A stretch of 64,000 nt of DNA from Oegoconia quadripuncta (lineage: Eukaryota > Arthropoda > Insecta > Lepidoptera > Autostichidae). The stretch is taken from the NCBI GenBank assembly GCA_949316235.1, contig OX438744.1, forward strand, positions 2,480,001 to 2,544,000, written 5' to 3'. The position numbers were made by a program, and so were the translations under genes. The notes beneath the pieces were generated by a model. That model worked only from the letters and a program-made list of their open reading frames with translations. It made no database searches and was not told where the DNA came from. This document shows positions 10,572-21,502 of this stretch, in pieces; the first letter of the stretch is position 1; each line of letters starts with the position of its first letter.

Positions 10572-11074
10572 TAGGCCCGTATTAATAAAGCATTCTCAAG
10601 ATTGAGAACAGTCTTGTGACTGGTCTCAAGTAAACGCAGCGGTATTCCCGAACGAGTGCGATATTGGAACCTTCAAGTAACGAGCCTACACCTTCCTCAA
10701 AGGCCGGCAACGCATCTGTTGCGGGTGTCCATGGGCGGCGGTGATTGCTTTTCATCAGGTGACCCGCATGCTCGTTTGCCGCCCTCTCATATATAAAAAA
10801 AAAGTGTTGATTAATAAACCTAACTTGAGACATGAAACGCGCGTGCTTACTCAAGCAGTACTCACTTGAGAGTTTCACGTATTAATAAACGGAACTCAAG
10901 ACTATCATTTATTCGCCGCTGAGGCAAATACTTGAGAAGTGATCTCAGCTGAGTAGACCTCAAGATTGGTATATAATTTAGCACGGAGCTTGATATATTG
11001 TCAACTGCTAAGACGCGTCTCGGTTGATACGGCCTCAAGACTTGTATTGAGATTGGTCTATTAATACGGACCTA
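10572..11074. mobile_element. MITE with about 39-bp terminal inverted repeats
   Basis: The left end TAGGCCCGTATTAATAAAG..CTCAAGATTGAG is matched in reverse by the right end (TAGGTCCGTATTAATAGAC on the minus strand). The inside has no coding capacity but many CTCAAG/CTTGAG motifs. A LINE tail is inserted at 10636-10803. A fragment of the same left end lies at 17721-17753. Confidence 0.75.
10636..10803 (+). pseudogene. LINE 3' end (GRQRIC lineage) nested in a MITE
   Basis: It begins inside the codons for AAVFPNE.DIGTF, has an in-frame stop in place of one residue, continues through FLKGRQRIC, and ends CATGCTCGTTTGCCGCCCTCTC plus poly(A). It is strongly 5'-truncated. Confidence 0.8.
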
Positions 11075-12249
11075 CGTGTCGGTCTCTAGCATTGTATACA
11101 CGTTTGTCTTATTGAAACCTGGAATTAGCAAGGTATTTCATGGCCATATTTCAGCCATTCCTAATTTATAATAACTTTAAACACAGTTGATTTGATAACC
11201 ACATTGGTTTCCTAAATTTTTTATTATGGTAACGTACCTGCTATTCAAAGAGTATTTTATATTGTACATACTTGAGCTAATGAAAGACAATCCAGTGACA
11301 TTAAGTATTGTATATAATTGACTTATCTATTAATTAATAATAATTCATTATATTAACATGCATAGAAATGCTATCTTGTGATTGTAAAATATTAAAAATA
11401 AGTGCCATAAATACTTACGCTGAAATGTTGTAGAGATTAAATATATTTTATAAATAATAATTATTGTGCTATGAATTTTGTCAACTTTACCTATGTTTGG
11501 TTTGTTTGAAATTTAAGTTTAATGAATGTAGCAATAATACTCAAAGTTCGGCTGTTTAACAACTGTCTTACAGTTGAATTGTACAAAGTTCTGAAATATT
11601 ATCTAAATGTTCATAATTTATTTGGATGGTTTCATTTGTAAGGAAAAACGTTGTCCACCGCAAAATTATGTAATAAAACAATGTAGATATGCGGAGAAAT
11701 ACAGTCGGCATCACAATTGGGTGGTTAAGTATTATTAGTCCAGTAAGGATACACTTTTAAATTCCTACAATTTTAAAGGCCGTGATTATTTGCACAGGTA
11801 CACTAACTTGTCAGTGATAGAATAAAAAAAATTCTAACGAATTGGTAGCTTGCGTTAGATAAAATATAGATATTTAGTTATAAAACTATATGATTAAAAT
11901 TACCACTGTGAATTTCATTGCATCGGAGTACCTATATACTTAGAATTTCAAATGAATCGATCAATAACTTCTTTACATTTATGAAAAATTTCACCGAGCG
12001 CAAGTGTCACACAACTCAATAAACTATTTTTAGAAAATATAAAGTAGCTATTGATTATTTTTTTAGATAATTGTTTTAGGAGATCTTAGCATTCCACCGA
12101 CAAGAGCATAGCTCTTAAATTGAAGAAGAAGCATCTTCTACATCACAATGAAGTTCACAGTGGTAACTTTCATTTAATATTGTAGGTTTTATAACAAAAT
12201 ACCTATACTATACCTAAAACAAGCTACAGAATTGTTAAAAAACATTTTT
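11075..12249. other. No recognisable gene
   Basis: Long AT-rich stretch with no supported gene or repeat. Confidence 0.5.
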
Positions 12250-12325
12250 ATTTAATTACTTATGAGTACTCTATCGTTCAACAAAAAATCAGGAACTTTA
12301 AAATTACACCACAAAAATTGCGTAT
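12250..12325 (+). repeat. Short interspersed repeat, copy 2
   Basis: Diverged copy of 10421-10506, in the same orientation. Confidence 0.55.
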
Positions 12326-12689
12326 TTCTACTGGACTATACATATCGTGGCATCTGAAATATGTAAAGTAAATTTTTCTTAAATAGTCAGATATTTAACT
12401 ACCTTTGCAGATGATTTTGTTCTGACGGTACAATCGGGGTCGTAATTGCATAACCAGTTCCAGCTCCATTGATTTAGATTTTAACGAATACATTTATATC
12501 TAAAGCCTGTAGATTACTAATCTTATGCAGTATGTTTGATTGCATAAGAATAAAAAAAATTAAATACTTTGCGTTTGAAAATCAAAGGCATTTAAAAATA
12601 TATTGTACGTTTGAGCCGAGGCTGGATACTCACTTTTGAATCCTACCGTACCTAAACCTGGAATTTGAATACTACAATATGTAAATACA

Positions 12690-12800
12690 CCACTGAGGTT
12701 GGCTGGAAGAGATCTCTATTAGAGATAAGCTCACCTTTGTACAATATTTCCGACTGATTGTCAACATGTTTTTATGTGCAATAAAGAATATATGAACATG
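12690..12800 (+). mobile_element. LINE 3' UTR fragment
   Basis: GGTTGGCTGGAAGAGATCTC, a GATAAGCTCACCTTTGTAC block and TTTTTATGTGCAATAAAGAAT follow the plan of other LINE 3' UTRs here (14885, 49840, 53455 and 54525): a 'TGGAAGAAAT..GATAAG.CCGCC' block followed by GTGCAATAAAG. Confidence 0.6.
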
Positions 12801-13534
12801 ATGAACATTCCAAAAAGTTCTTACACATGTTGGGCGATTCTGTGATACATTAAGGTTTGTGCAAACCTGTCCGAATGGCGTTTCCATTGATTATGTAATT
12901 CAGTAGTTAAAAACCAGTTTTTCAAAATTGTTCTACTGTTAGCACAACAGGGTGAATGTATTACATTATGTCTTCCTATTTCTCATCTTATTTTTCACAT
13001 TATGTCTTGTTTTTTCCAAATAAGTATCAGCAACAGATACAGATCAGATTTTGCCAGTTGAAGTAGTGAAAAAATGGGAAAGGTTTTATAGGACCCCAAA
13101 GGAGGATTTTGAAAAATTTTTCTTCGGTCCATAATGGCCAGAGAGATCAGAAGTAAGGTCTGAAAGGTGGCTCTTTTACTTGTGATTTTTTCAAACATTG
13201 TTGTCAAGCTTGTTAAAAATGTTGAAGTTCCACATGATCTAAAAATAGGTTCTAATTGATCGAGAGCAATTTAGAAGATTAAGGTTTTTTTCTTTGGTTT
13301 ATTAAATATAGTATCATAAAAACTTCTTTTTTTTTTATTTCCATACGCCATTATTCGTGAGAAATATAAAAAAATAATACAATAAAAATAATAATCGTAC
13401 AATAAAAAAATGAGGCGCTTGCGCCCTGATATTAAAGGTCGTTTAAAGGAGTACAATCTTCAGAAGAATCGCTGAGTAGGTATCAGTGTAACAGAATTGC
13501 GGAACTCATTGGTTCACATACGGAGACACTTGTA
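12801..13534. other. No recognisable gene
   Basis: No supported feature; open frames are AT-rich and short. Confidence 0.5.
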
Positions 13535-13846
13535 GTAGCACTTGACCTCTATCACACCTGACGTTAAGTGAAGATGATGCCAAAGGTGGTAGCGTACTGA
13601 CCCGGAAACGCCATCTTATTTCGGGGACTGGCTATCTTATCTCTGACAACCGGAATACAACATGCTATTAACATTGCTGCTTGGCGGTTGATTTAGATTA
13701 GATGGTGGTGGACATTTAATATCCCTACCTAGCCCTACCACCAACCAAACCAAGTACTAAATATGTACCCCGCTGGGGATCGAACTCGCGACCGGAGTCC
13801 GGTCGTAACGTAAACCCAATGTTTATATTGAGCCACGGAGGCGGTT
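13535..13846 (-). mobile_element. SINE family C copy
   Basis: On the minus strand it has the head AACCGCCTCCGTGGCTCAAT and the B box GAGTTCGATCCCCAGCGGGG. The body contains TTGGTGGTAGGG, AAATC and CAGCAATGTTAATAGC, and the tail CACCTTTGGC..ATCTTCACTTAA. The A-to-B spacer has an extra GACCGGACTCCGGTC palindrome. Confidence 0.85.
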
Positions 13847-13859
13847 AAAGGAGTTCCAC

Positions 13860-14095
13860 ACTTATAGGTCCGTGTGTCATTTGAAGGTTCCACTGGAAAC
13901 TAGCATTGTAGGAAACGGCTACAACCTATGCGTAGTTGGATAACTACAAAGGAGACACAAGTCTCCATCTTGCGACACTGACAATAAGAGGAAACACACC
14001 ATCTTGACTTTTTGTATGTTTGTCGACTGTGTAATACTTGTACCTGATTGCTTGTGTCATGGGTTTAAATAAAATTTTCTTTTTCTCTTTTTTAT
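13860..14095 (+). repeat. Retroposon 3' UTR-like repeat, copy 1
   Basis: GTCATTTGAAGGTTCCACTG, CTAGCATTGTAG..AACGGCTACAAC and CATCTTGCGACACTGACAAT recur at 36070-36215 and inverted at 35046-35280. It ends with AAATAAAATTTTCTTTTTCTC. Confidence 0.65.
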
Positions 14096-14884
14096 TTGAC
14101 TTTACAAACAAAAAAAATAAAAATTAGACTTTTTTTATTTTAAATATTCATACAGAATCAACAGCATTATCGCAAAACATTTATACAGTGTTATATTACT
14201 AATTTTAAGCCAATTACCGATTCTTGCTTCATAACATAACAAGTTTAGCATACCATTTACTTTAGGTAACAAGCATAGTCGGTGGAAAGCCTTAAAAATA
14301 AGAGTTTTCATTGTGACACACCAGATATTTAGGCAAAATTCTGAATTAGTTAATTAGGTCTATAGTTACGAGAGTAGAACTCAAAAATCAATTCCAACAA
14401 ATTCGCATCCCCATCTCTCAAACGCGCTAGTTTGCAAATGCCTTAATAATGACGTCAGTAACCTTTTACGCGAGAAACAAAAATTAAAACATATTTTTGG
14501 GACCAATCATAATTCTTCAAACTTAAATCAAACTTTCAATTTACTAAATCTAATATCAATCCAAATTGCATAGTAAATTGTTTCCTACAACGCTACTATA
14601 AAGCTAAGCCGATATAATTTCATCGGGTTACACCTCAGTTGAATGGTTTTGACCGCCTTGATTGCTGCTCCAATGGACTAATTTCCATTTCGAAATTGGA
14701 GTGTTATCAGACCATTCCTCCATACAAAGGAGGCTGGAGTGGATGGATTGCCTCCTGTGAGAATCAAACCATGTATTCATAATCATTGATACGATCAAAA
14801 CATTCCCTATTGCTAACGCGTTTTGATCCTGTTTTCTTGTTGATTTTATTTGAACGATGAAATTTGATCGTTTGACGCCAACTC
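14096..14884. other. No recognisable gene
   Basis: Nothing supported except a short inverted motif (TCCTCCATACAAAGGAGGCTGGA) near 14717-14740. Confidence 0.5.
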
Positions 14885-15020
14885 ATACCGGATGAGTATT
14901 TTTACTGTCAGGAAAAACATAGGCTATAAGCGATAAGACCGCCTCTGTACACTTCATCATCTATGTTAAATGTTCTTTGTATTTTATTTTTGTGTGCAAT
15001 AAGGAATTTAATAATAATAA
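14885..15020 (+). mobile_element. LINE 3' UTR fragment with (ATA)n tail
   Basis: GGCTATAAGCGATAAGACCGCCT, TTGTGTGCAATAAGGAATTT and (AATAAT)n match the 3' UTR type at 54525-54650. Confidence 0.65.
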
Positions 15021-15059
15021 TAACGTACTGGTTGGCATAGGTAGTTTATTTTATTAACT

Positions 15060-15665
15060 GTCATCGAATAAATCCTTGTGTCATTTGACGGTCGCGCTTG
15101 TAGCCTATTCTGCGGAATTACATAATTAAATTAAATATATAATTGCCGCCTTTTTGTGCGATTAATGATGTACGCTGTATTCTTCATGTAGCTTTTGTTA
15201 ATTGTTTTGTTGTTAATAAAATAGTATTTGATTGATTGATATAATAAAAAAATATTGGAGAAAATATGAGGTCCAAACAAATTTCACATGATCTACTACC
15301 TACTACAAATATCAATCTCCGGCGGGCGCGTACGTTGATGCTAGTTTTGAAAAAAAAAAAACTGCCTATTAAAATAACTTTTTTTATTTATTTTTTTAAC
15401 TTTTTACTGGATTCGCGTTTGACTATAATCTCACCTGACGGAAAGTGACGATGTAGCCGAAGATGTATCACGCGCACCCAGTAAATGCCTATTCACTCTA
15501 GACTTGAAGATCCCAAGGTTGTAACTGTCGGGAAAAATCGACGCGGGCAGTGAGTTCCATACCTTAGCAGTCCGCATTATAAATGTTGAAGCAAAACTTC
15601 TACTTTACTTACGTAATACGCCCTATTGTTTTTTCTTACGCTAAAAAAACTAATCCGTTATAATG
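15060..15665. repeat. Interspersed repeat F, copy 1, split by a LINE
   Basis: GTCATTTGACGGTCGCG, GAAAATATGAG, ATCAATCTCCGGCGGGCGCGT, TAGTTTTGAAAAAAAA and TACGCTAAAAAAACTAATCCG occur in the same order at 44490-44760. A minus-strand LINE tail interrupts it at about 15366-15605. Confidence 0.7.
15366..15605 (-). pseudogene. LINE 3' end nested in repeat F
   Basis: The minus strand encodes FIMRTAKVWNSLPASIF followed by YNLGIFKSRVNRHLLG and then stop codons and an A-rich tail (the T-rich run at 15366-15405). It is the C-terminus of a non-LTR reverse transcriptase. AAAATAACTT and CAAAACTT flank it as a probable target duplication. The copy of F at 44490 is uninterrupted here. Confidence 0.8.
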
Positions 15666-15994
15666 GTTTCTGATTCTCAGAAGCCGATATTGACCAAAAG
15701 GCATTTTTTGCAAAATTTTTTAGTATTTTAATAGGTGTAGTTGAACCGACATCTTAGCAGATTCTTTCAACGTATTTCAAATATGGTATGTATCATGAGA
15801 TGGGTTTCTCTTTTTTCTCAATATTGGTTTCGCCACGCGAGGAGTAATTTATTTGCGGTTATTGTCCAAGCCCTAGGAATTCCAATTACCTTTTATAAAC
15901 ACACAACTCCATAGTTTTCCCAAACGTTGATCAAATTAAAGAAAAAACATTATTAAAATGAGTACTATGTGGTTTCGGAACGCAAAAAGAATGT
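15666..15994. other. No recognisable gene
   Basis: AT-rich; nothing supported. Confidence 0.5.
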
Positions 15995-16225
15995 AACCAA
16001 CCTGTCGGCTCCTGTGGATGACGTAAAGGCGAGTATGGGACTTCCACCAAAACATTTATAGATTTGCACGTTTTAATGGCGATGGGCTCACTCACTGTCA
16101 CGTGTGCATTTCCGTACATTTCGTGAGGTGAACCGTGCATGTTGTTTCAACGCCCAAACGCCAATGTTTGGGATATTTCCGACCATTCCATTTGCGATAA
16201 TGATCGTAACGTTATTTATATAGGT
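15995..16225 (+). repeat. Unclassified interspersed repeat, copy 1
   Basis: AACCTGTCGGCTCCTGTGG, ATTTATAGATTTGCA, GGCGATGGGCTCACTC, TCACGTGTGCATTTC and GTTTGGGATAT..GACCA recur in order at 21694-21935. Confidence 0.7.
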
Positions 16226-16915
16226 ATGTATGTCGGAGAAAGGTTAGAGTTGCTAGCGACTGGGATGGTGCCAGCCTCATGGTAAAGGGTAGCTCAGGCA
16301 ATTGCGATATTATGTCAAGCTACTAAAGACGAATAGGACACCAGAATGACACCAGGAATCCAACAGAATGAGGTAATGACGGTCTGCCACTGATGGAGCA
16401 CTGGGGGTCTACTCTAACGAAAATAGCTTCGGACGGCCGTAACTTCGAACTTTTTCTTCTGCTAAGAATGCGTGATTTGCATAACTTCAGATATTCCTTA
16501 CGTCGCGTACTAATTTGTGATGTCCAAATATAAACAACAAATGTAAAATAATGACGATTGACACAGCAAACTGCAAAAGAAAAAGTCCGAAGTTACGGCG
16601 GTCCGAAGCTTTTTTCGTTAGAGCCCGGGCAAGGCCCGATTACCTTAATTGTTATGGAGACAATTACAGACCACTTACCCACACGCAAATAAAAACATTA
16701 AATTATGATCGTGGAACCTGAGACGCTTACCGGTGAAGGGTAAACATTTGCATACTCTCATGCCATACGACTTGGCCCTCGCATGCAATCTGTGGCATTC
16801 AGCCGGAGTAGTCTACAATTCCTCCTCCTCAAATTCCATGATCAAATCCTTATTAAGTAACGACTCACCGGACTATTCCAAGCGTCGGTGATAGTAGGTA
16901 ATTAGAGTCACTCAC
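16226..16915. other. No recognisable gene
   Basis: Somewhat less AT-rich than its surroundings, but no coding frame or known repeat was recognised. ACTTCGGAC..GTAACTTCG (near 16428-16446) and CGAAGTTACGGCGGTCCGAAG (16588-16610) form an imperfect inverted pair. Confidence 0.45.
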
Positions 16916-17053
16916 GATGTGCAGACCTAATATTGCAGTAAACGTCGTCACCTCCGATACCAGCGCCACTAGGTTTACTTCCCATAGCAAACCCGCTTAT
17001 GATAGTCATTTGATTGTCTATATTATAAATTCCATCGCTAATTTATCGCTTTC
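16916..17053 (-). repeat. Unclassified interspersed repeat G, copy 1
   Basis: Reverse-complement match of 26457-26609, sharing GATGTGCAGACCTAATAT, GTAAACGTCGTCACC, ACCAGCGCCAC and GCTAATTTATCGCT. Confidence 0.7.
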
Positions 17054-17178
17054 TACGACATGTGTTGGGAGAAGATAAACGCCAGCTGGATCTGATCGAG
17101 CTTTATTGTTGCTGGTCGGCGCACCGATTGGAAGAGAAAGCAAAACTGGCCGCGCTCCAGTATATATACAGTTAGTGT

Positions 17179-17278
17179 GCGCCATCTATCGGATTGTCCT
17201 AGAACTCGTGAGAAAAGTACCTATTGACGTGAATGAATCGATTAGTGGAGGGTTCACGGGTTCGCCGATAGATAGCGC
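17179..17278. repeat. Inverted GCGCCATCTATCGG motif pair
   Basis: 17179-17192 pairs with 17265-17278 at 13 of 14 positions around a 72-bp spacer. The surrounding 17060-17330 segment is of higher complexity but not recognised. Confidence 0.6.
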
Positions 17279-17330
17279 CAGTCTTCACGCTTTTGTGCCG
17301 ACAGCGTCAGGCTAGGTTCTATACTGAACA

Positions 17331-17720
17331 ACATGTATGTAAATTTACGAGATCAATCGAATACATAAATGAACAGAAAATAGACTAATCAAAAATGTCG
17401 AAGTTAAAGTAAATTTCTTACAAATTCCTCTCTATAATATCAAAGATATTTATTTTGAATAGTAAAGTTTTATTAACTTCGACTCCATTGATGTAACTTC
17501 GGGCGTAATCAATACTCAATTAATACTCATAACAAACTTGGGGAATTATTCGAGAAAATTGACTTGTAACTTCAGAATTGAATCTTTGGATAATTTTGAT
17601 GAGAATATAAATAAATTGGCAGCATGTAACAGAATTAACCAGGAAACTCACACGGCAAATGAATAAGTAATTTTTGTAATTTAATAAATAAATTAATCAA
17701 ATAACTTTATATGAACTTCT
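17331..17720. other. No recognisable gene
   Basis: AT-rich; nothing supported. Confidence 0.5.
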
Positions 17721-17753
17721 AAGCCCGTATTAATAAAGCATTCTCAAGATTGA
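17721..17753 (+). mobile_element. Solo end of the 10572-type MITE
   Basis: AAGCCCGTATTAATAAAGCA..CTCAAGATTGA matches the left terminus at 10572. The rest was replaced by the adjoining SINE B. Confidence 0.65.
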
Positions 17754-18050
17754 TATGATAATAATAAATAATAAATGAATATCTTTGCATATACACACAG
17801 CTCTATCTAGTTCCACACAAAGCAACTAAGCTGTATTATGGATACCAGATGGTTAATATACTACACAAATACATTTTTTTTGGAAATACAATACAATACA
17901 AATACACTTTATTGCACAACAGAAAAGAAAATACAGTTTCAGAATAGTGGTAAAGAACAGAATGTACAATTTGAAATAAATACATATATAAATGAAAAAC
18001 ATCCATTATCTAGGGAACAGTCATGTCTGTTTGTATCATTCTGTAACGGT
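17754..18050 (-). mobile_element. SINE family B copy, interrupted by a LINE tail
   Basis: The minus-strand body shows CACACAGCTCTATCTAGTTCC, GATACCAGATGGTTAAT and, after the insertion, CATCCATTATCTAGGGAACA. The tRNA-like head is degraded. Confidence 0.75.
17882..17990 (-). mobile_element. LINE/retroposon tail nested in SINE B
   Basis: On the minus strand it ends TTGTGCAATAAAGTGTATTTG followed by (TATTG)n. The same tail lies at 55575-55679, just 5' of the LTR-class element. Confidence 0.7.
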
Positions 18051-18210
18051 ATCGTGGCTGGAATCGCATATGTACATAGTTTTTTCGTCAGCAGATATAG
18101 AGAAATAAATATGTTTCTTATGAGAAAGATACGACACTTCTATGCTATTCAAAGTTAAAAGAAAACAGACATCTCTTGACGACGTAAATAATGCTATCTC
18201 TAATGTGGTA

Positions 18211-18512
18211 AGATACTATAAAACAGAAACTTATTAACAAAGCATACAATAAAATATCAGATTATTTAGATGATAATCATCCCTGGATATAATCAGATCG
18301 TTTACATGCCAGGCTATTCACAATTAATAATGAAATATAAAAACCTTTATGTAAAATCGAAGCCTGATTTTAAAAGAGCAACCCTACGAGTTTCTTGCTT
18401 GTTCTTCTAGGAGAAAATTGCATTTAAAGCAGTAGCTTAAAAAAATGTAAATTACTATTTTAAGTGTACTCTATGTACCTACAAAATAAAGCATATTTGA
18501 CTTTGACTTCGA
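18211..18512 (+). pseudogene. LINE 3' end, YYKI lineage
   Basis: It begins at ACTATAAAACAGAAACTTATT (the KQKLINKAYNKISDYLDDNHPW region), runs through the same 3' UTR as 8350-8690, and ends AAATAAAGCATATTTGACTTTGACTTC. Confidence 0.8.
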
Positions 18513-18532
18513 CTTTAAACAAACTACTGTAA

Positions 18533-19390
18533 CTTTTTCACATTTGTTCAACAGAGAGGTCGTCCCCTACCATAGCGGCCTGCAACAGCGGGAGGCCCGG
18601 AGAGGCGGCGACAAGGGACCACCGCCCCTCCAACCCTCCCGCCGTCTCCCCCTGCGGACATAGGGAGAGGGCCGCTTCCCACGACCTCTCGTCGACGGCC
18701 GCAGCCTTAGCTGCAGTCGTAAAGGAGAGGTCGCCCAAGTGCTGCAGACGATTCCACGGCGTCCCCTGCCCAGATGGGCATTCCTCAGGGAGCGCCGCTT
18801 CCTCGCCGCAGCCCGCTGTGGTGGAATTTGCCCTCCACCTTCCCTCGTCGTTCCACTCCCGAAAACGAATTTTCGGAAGTAGAACGACGAGGGCATTCGG
18901 CGCCGAGGCGGCCTCGGAGCCGAAACTTGGGCTGGTTTTTTATAGAGGTTTTCCTTCCTCGCGGTCCGGGCGGTTAAGCCAAGACCCTCGGTCCCGGACT
19001 GCAGCTGAAAGCCGCAGTCCCGGATTACGAGCCCGGCGGTGGCAAGGGGTAGGAGGTTCCCCCTAACCTCCTCCCCACGCCTGCTCGGCGGCAGTGCGAG
19101 TGCACACCGAGCCCACCCTTACTCCCCCACTAGGAGGGGAGCGTCTCCTGCTCCATCCGCAGTGCCCTCTGCTAAACCAGAGGGACACGCGGAGGAGCCC
19201 ACCCCGTCAGACTATTAGCCATCGGTCAACAAGAACCCTAAAAGGGAAGTTGTTGACCGATGCCCAGGGTGCACCGGCCCAACGACTACCGTTCCCCCCA
19301 GACGTATCCAGGGGGACAAGTAGCCATCAGGCACACGAGGAGGTTGTCTGACATCGCACCCCACCCTTACAGTACCTACCCTAACCGATG
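18533..19390. mobile_element. GC-rich island, probable R1-like non-LTR retrotransposon debris
   Basis: GC content is far above the surroundings and the segment is rich in hairpins. The largest is at 18842-18893 (24-bp arms, 4-nt loop), with others at about 18994-19023 and 19221-19263. Frames stay open on both strands largely because of the composition. The minus strand at 18600-18740 encodes GDLSFTTAAKAAAVDERSW and EAALSLC, which resembles the C-terminal end of R1-clade reverse transcriptases. A structured 5' or 3' UTR or an unrelated GC-rich repeat are alternatives. Confidence 0.4.
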
Positions 19391-19980
19391 AGGCTTGTTA
19401 TTATTTAATTTTCAACTCATAACTTAATACTCGAACTAACAGCAAACTTCTGTTATAATTTAGTAATCGTTTCTACACTTACAAAGACGCCGTCACCCTG
19501 GGTTCGATGCCCGGGCAAAGATAATTTTTATACAAGTGTTGAATAGATACAGTCGAGTGCAATAATAAGTATCCACCACGGTATATAAGTATCTCAAGAA
19601 CTTACATAAGAATAGGAACACCAAAAAAAAAAGTTCATTTCTGAATGCATGATAATGGTTGTTGGGTAAAGAAACTAATTGCGGAAGCCTCTTCTTGTGG
19701 ATCTCATGCCAAAAGTATGCTGCCAAGACGCCTTTATTGCCCACTTTAAAATCTAAAAACGTCCATAGGCCATAAACATAATACATTAGGTTTGTCGACC
19801 AGTTTGGTCTAGTGGCTAGAATCTCCACAACGATCGGTCCTGAGCAGCCCGCATCCACAGATATTATATAATTACTAGGAAATCTCAACCTTATGAATTT
19901 AATGCGTATGTAGAAAAAGAAATAAACATTTTCAATTTAATATAAATACTTTTGCAGTTGATTCACGTAATTTTTAACTT
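19391..19980. other. No gene; scattered tRNA-like motifs
   Basis: A B-box-like GGGTTCGATGCCC lies at about 19500-19512. A SINE-like head, GACCAGTTTGGTCTAGTGG, lies at about 19798-19816 without a clear body. Otherwise unassigned. Confidence 0.45.
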
Positions 19981-20130
19981 CAGATCAGACAAAAAATGAC
20001 AGATGTTACGTTTATGTGTGTCTATCCGGTTGTATCTCCATAATTCGTGGTCCGATTTTAATTGATACGGTTTATCACCAGGGTGGTCATTAGCAGGTGA
20101 TGACGCACTCCGGAGATATTGAGCGAAACC

Positions 20131-20413
20131 TTTTTTTTTTATGTACAATGGTTTAGCACTTGACCTCAATCACACCTGATGGTAAGTGAAGATGAGGCCG
20201 ATTGATCTCAATCACACTTGATGTTAAGTGAATATGAGGCCGAAGGTGGAAGCGTACTGACCCGGAAACCCAAATATTTGGGGAACTGGCTATCTTATCT
20301 CTGACAACCGGAACACAACAATCATATTAACATTGCTGTTTGGCGGCAGATTTAGAGAAGACGGTCGTAGCTAGCCAGGCGGACATTTAAAATGCCCTAC
20401 CACCAATCAAACT
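20131..20413 (-). mobile_element. SINE family C copy, headless
   Basis: From the poly(A) side it reads TTGACCTCAATCACACCTGA, CTGACCCGGAAACCC, TTGGCGGCAGATTTA and TGCCCTACCACCAATC. The tRNA-like head is missing. Confidence 0.85.
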
Positions 20414-20563
20414 TAAGATCAGACAAAAAATTACAGATGCTACGTTTATGTGTGTCTATCCGGATGTATCTCATTAATCCGTGGTCCGATTTTATTTGAC
20501 AGGGTTTATCACCAGGATTATCATTAGCAGGTGATGACGCACTCCGGAGATATTGAGTGGAAT

Positions 20564-20828
20564 CTTTTTTTATGTGCAATGGGTTAGCTCTTCAGCTCAA
20601 TAACACTTGGTGTTAAGTGAAGATGAGGCCGATTAACTCAATCACACCTGATGTTAAGTGAAGATGAGGTCGAAGGTGGAAGCGTACTGACCCGGAAACC
20701 CAAATATTTGGGGAACTGGCTATAAACACAACAATGCTATTAACATTATTGCTTGGCGGCAGATTTAGATAAGATGGTGGTAGCTAGCCAGGCGGACATT
20801 TAAAATGCCCTACCATCAACCAAACTTT
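20564..20828 (-). mobile_element. SINE family C copy, headless, second unit
   Basis: Same structure as the copy at 20131-20413, with an extra deletion of the CTTATCTCTGACAACCGG block. Confidence 0.85.
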
Positions 20829-21307
20829 ACTGAAGTCGATGGTTTTGATAATTTTTAGGGTTTGAATTATGCTTTGGACTTTCGTCAAAATTCGTGTTCG
20901 CAAAGGGTTAATACAAGTATATAAGTTAACAGCTGCTTTTCATTACTGTCTTTTTATAAAAATTTTCTTCGAAACACAAGATTTGCCAGTCTTAATACAG
21001 AAATACGCTCTGTCATAAAGGTAAAACTAATATAAAATTATACCCCAAGATCCTTCATTCTTCAAGATTTCATAAAGGAGGGCAAACAAACCGACAGATC
21101 CCCTTTGATGTTATGTTTGTGCATTATACTAAGACGGGGTAGCTTTTACGTACCTCTGAAATCGGACACGGTTGAAACAAAAAAAAATTCAGCATGAATT
21201 TCTTCAAGGCGGCAAAATAGGTCCGGCCATTAACAAAATTGATGAAGACGCTACCGCATAAATTATTAAAAACTTTCTGTTTCCTCTACAGTGTTTCTTA
21301 ATATCTT
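20829..21307. other. No recognisable gene
   Basis: AT-rich; nothing supported. Confidence 0.5.
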
Positions 21308-21502
21308 ATCTTAATATCTTTATTGTACACAAAATTGTTACAGAAATATGCATTGTATATAAAATGTACAAAGGCGAGCTTAACTCCGACAGAGTTTTCT
21401 AAGGTTTGCTGGTAAAAAACTCTATCGGAGTTAAGCTCGCCTTTGTTAATAATACAATGCATATTTCTGTAGTAATTTTATGTACAATAAAGATATTAAG
21501 AT
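21308..21502. repeat. Snap-back hairpin of about 90-bp arms
   Basis: The left arm (21308-21398) pairs with the right arm (21416-21502) around a 17-nt loop, with few mismatches. The outer part of each arm is a retroposon-type tail (TACAATAAAGATATTAAGAT on the plus strand of the right arm), so the structure looks like two copies of one 3' end joined head to head. Confidence 0.88.

Larger units (their letters stand above)
19981..20828. repeat. 434-bp tandem duplication containing SINE C copies
   Basis: 19981-20414 and 20415-20828 are homologous head to tail. Each holds GATCAGACAAAAAAT..ACAGATG, GTGTGTCTATCCGG and GATGACGCACTCCGGAGATA, then a minus-strand SINE C. Both SINEs carry the same internal duplication of the GAAGATGAGGCCGATT block, so that change came before the duplication. 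Confidence 0.85.

Noticed and set aside
18533..19390. Host gene in the GC-rich island
   Set aside because: Frames are open on both strands as expected from composition, and no domain, start context or splice pattern is convincing.
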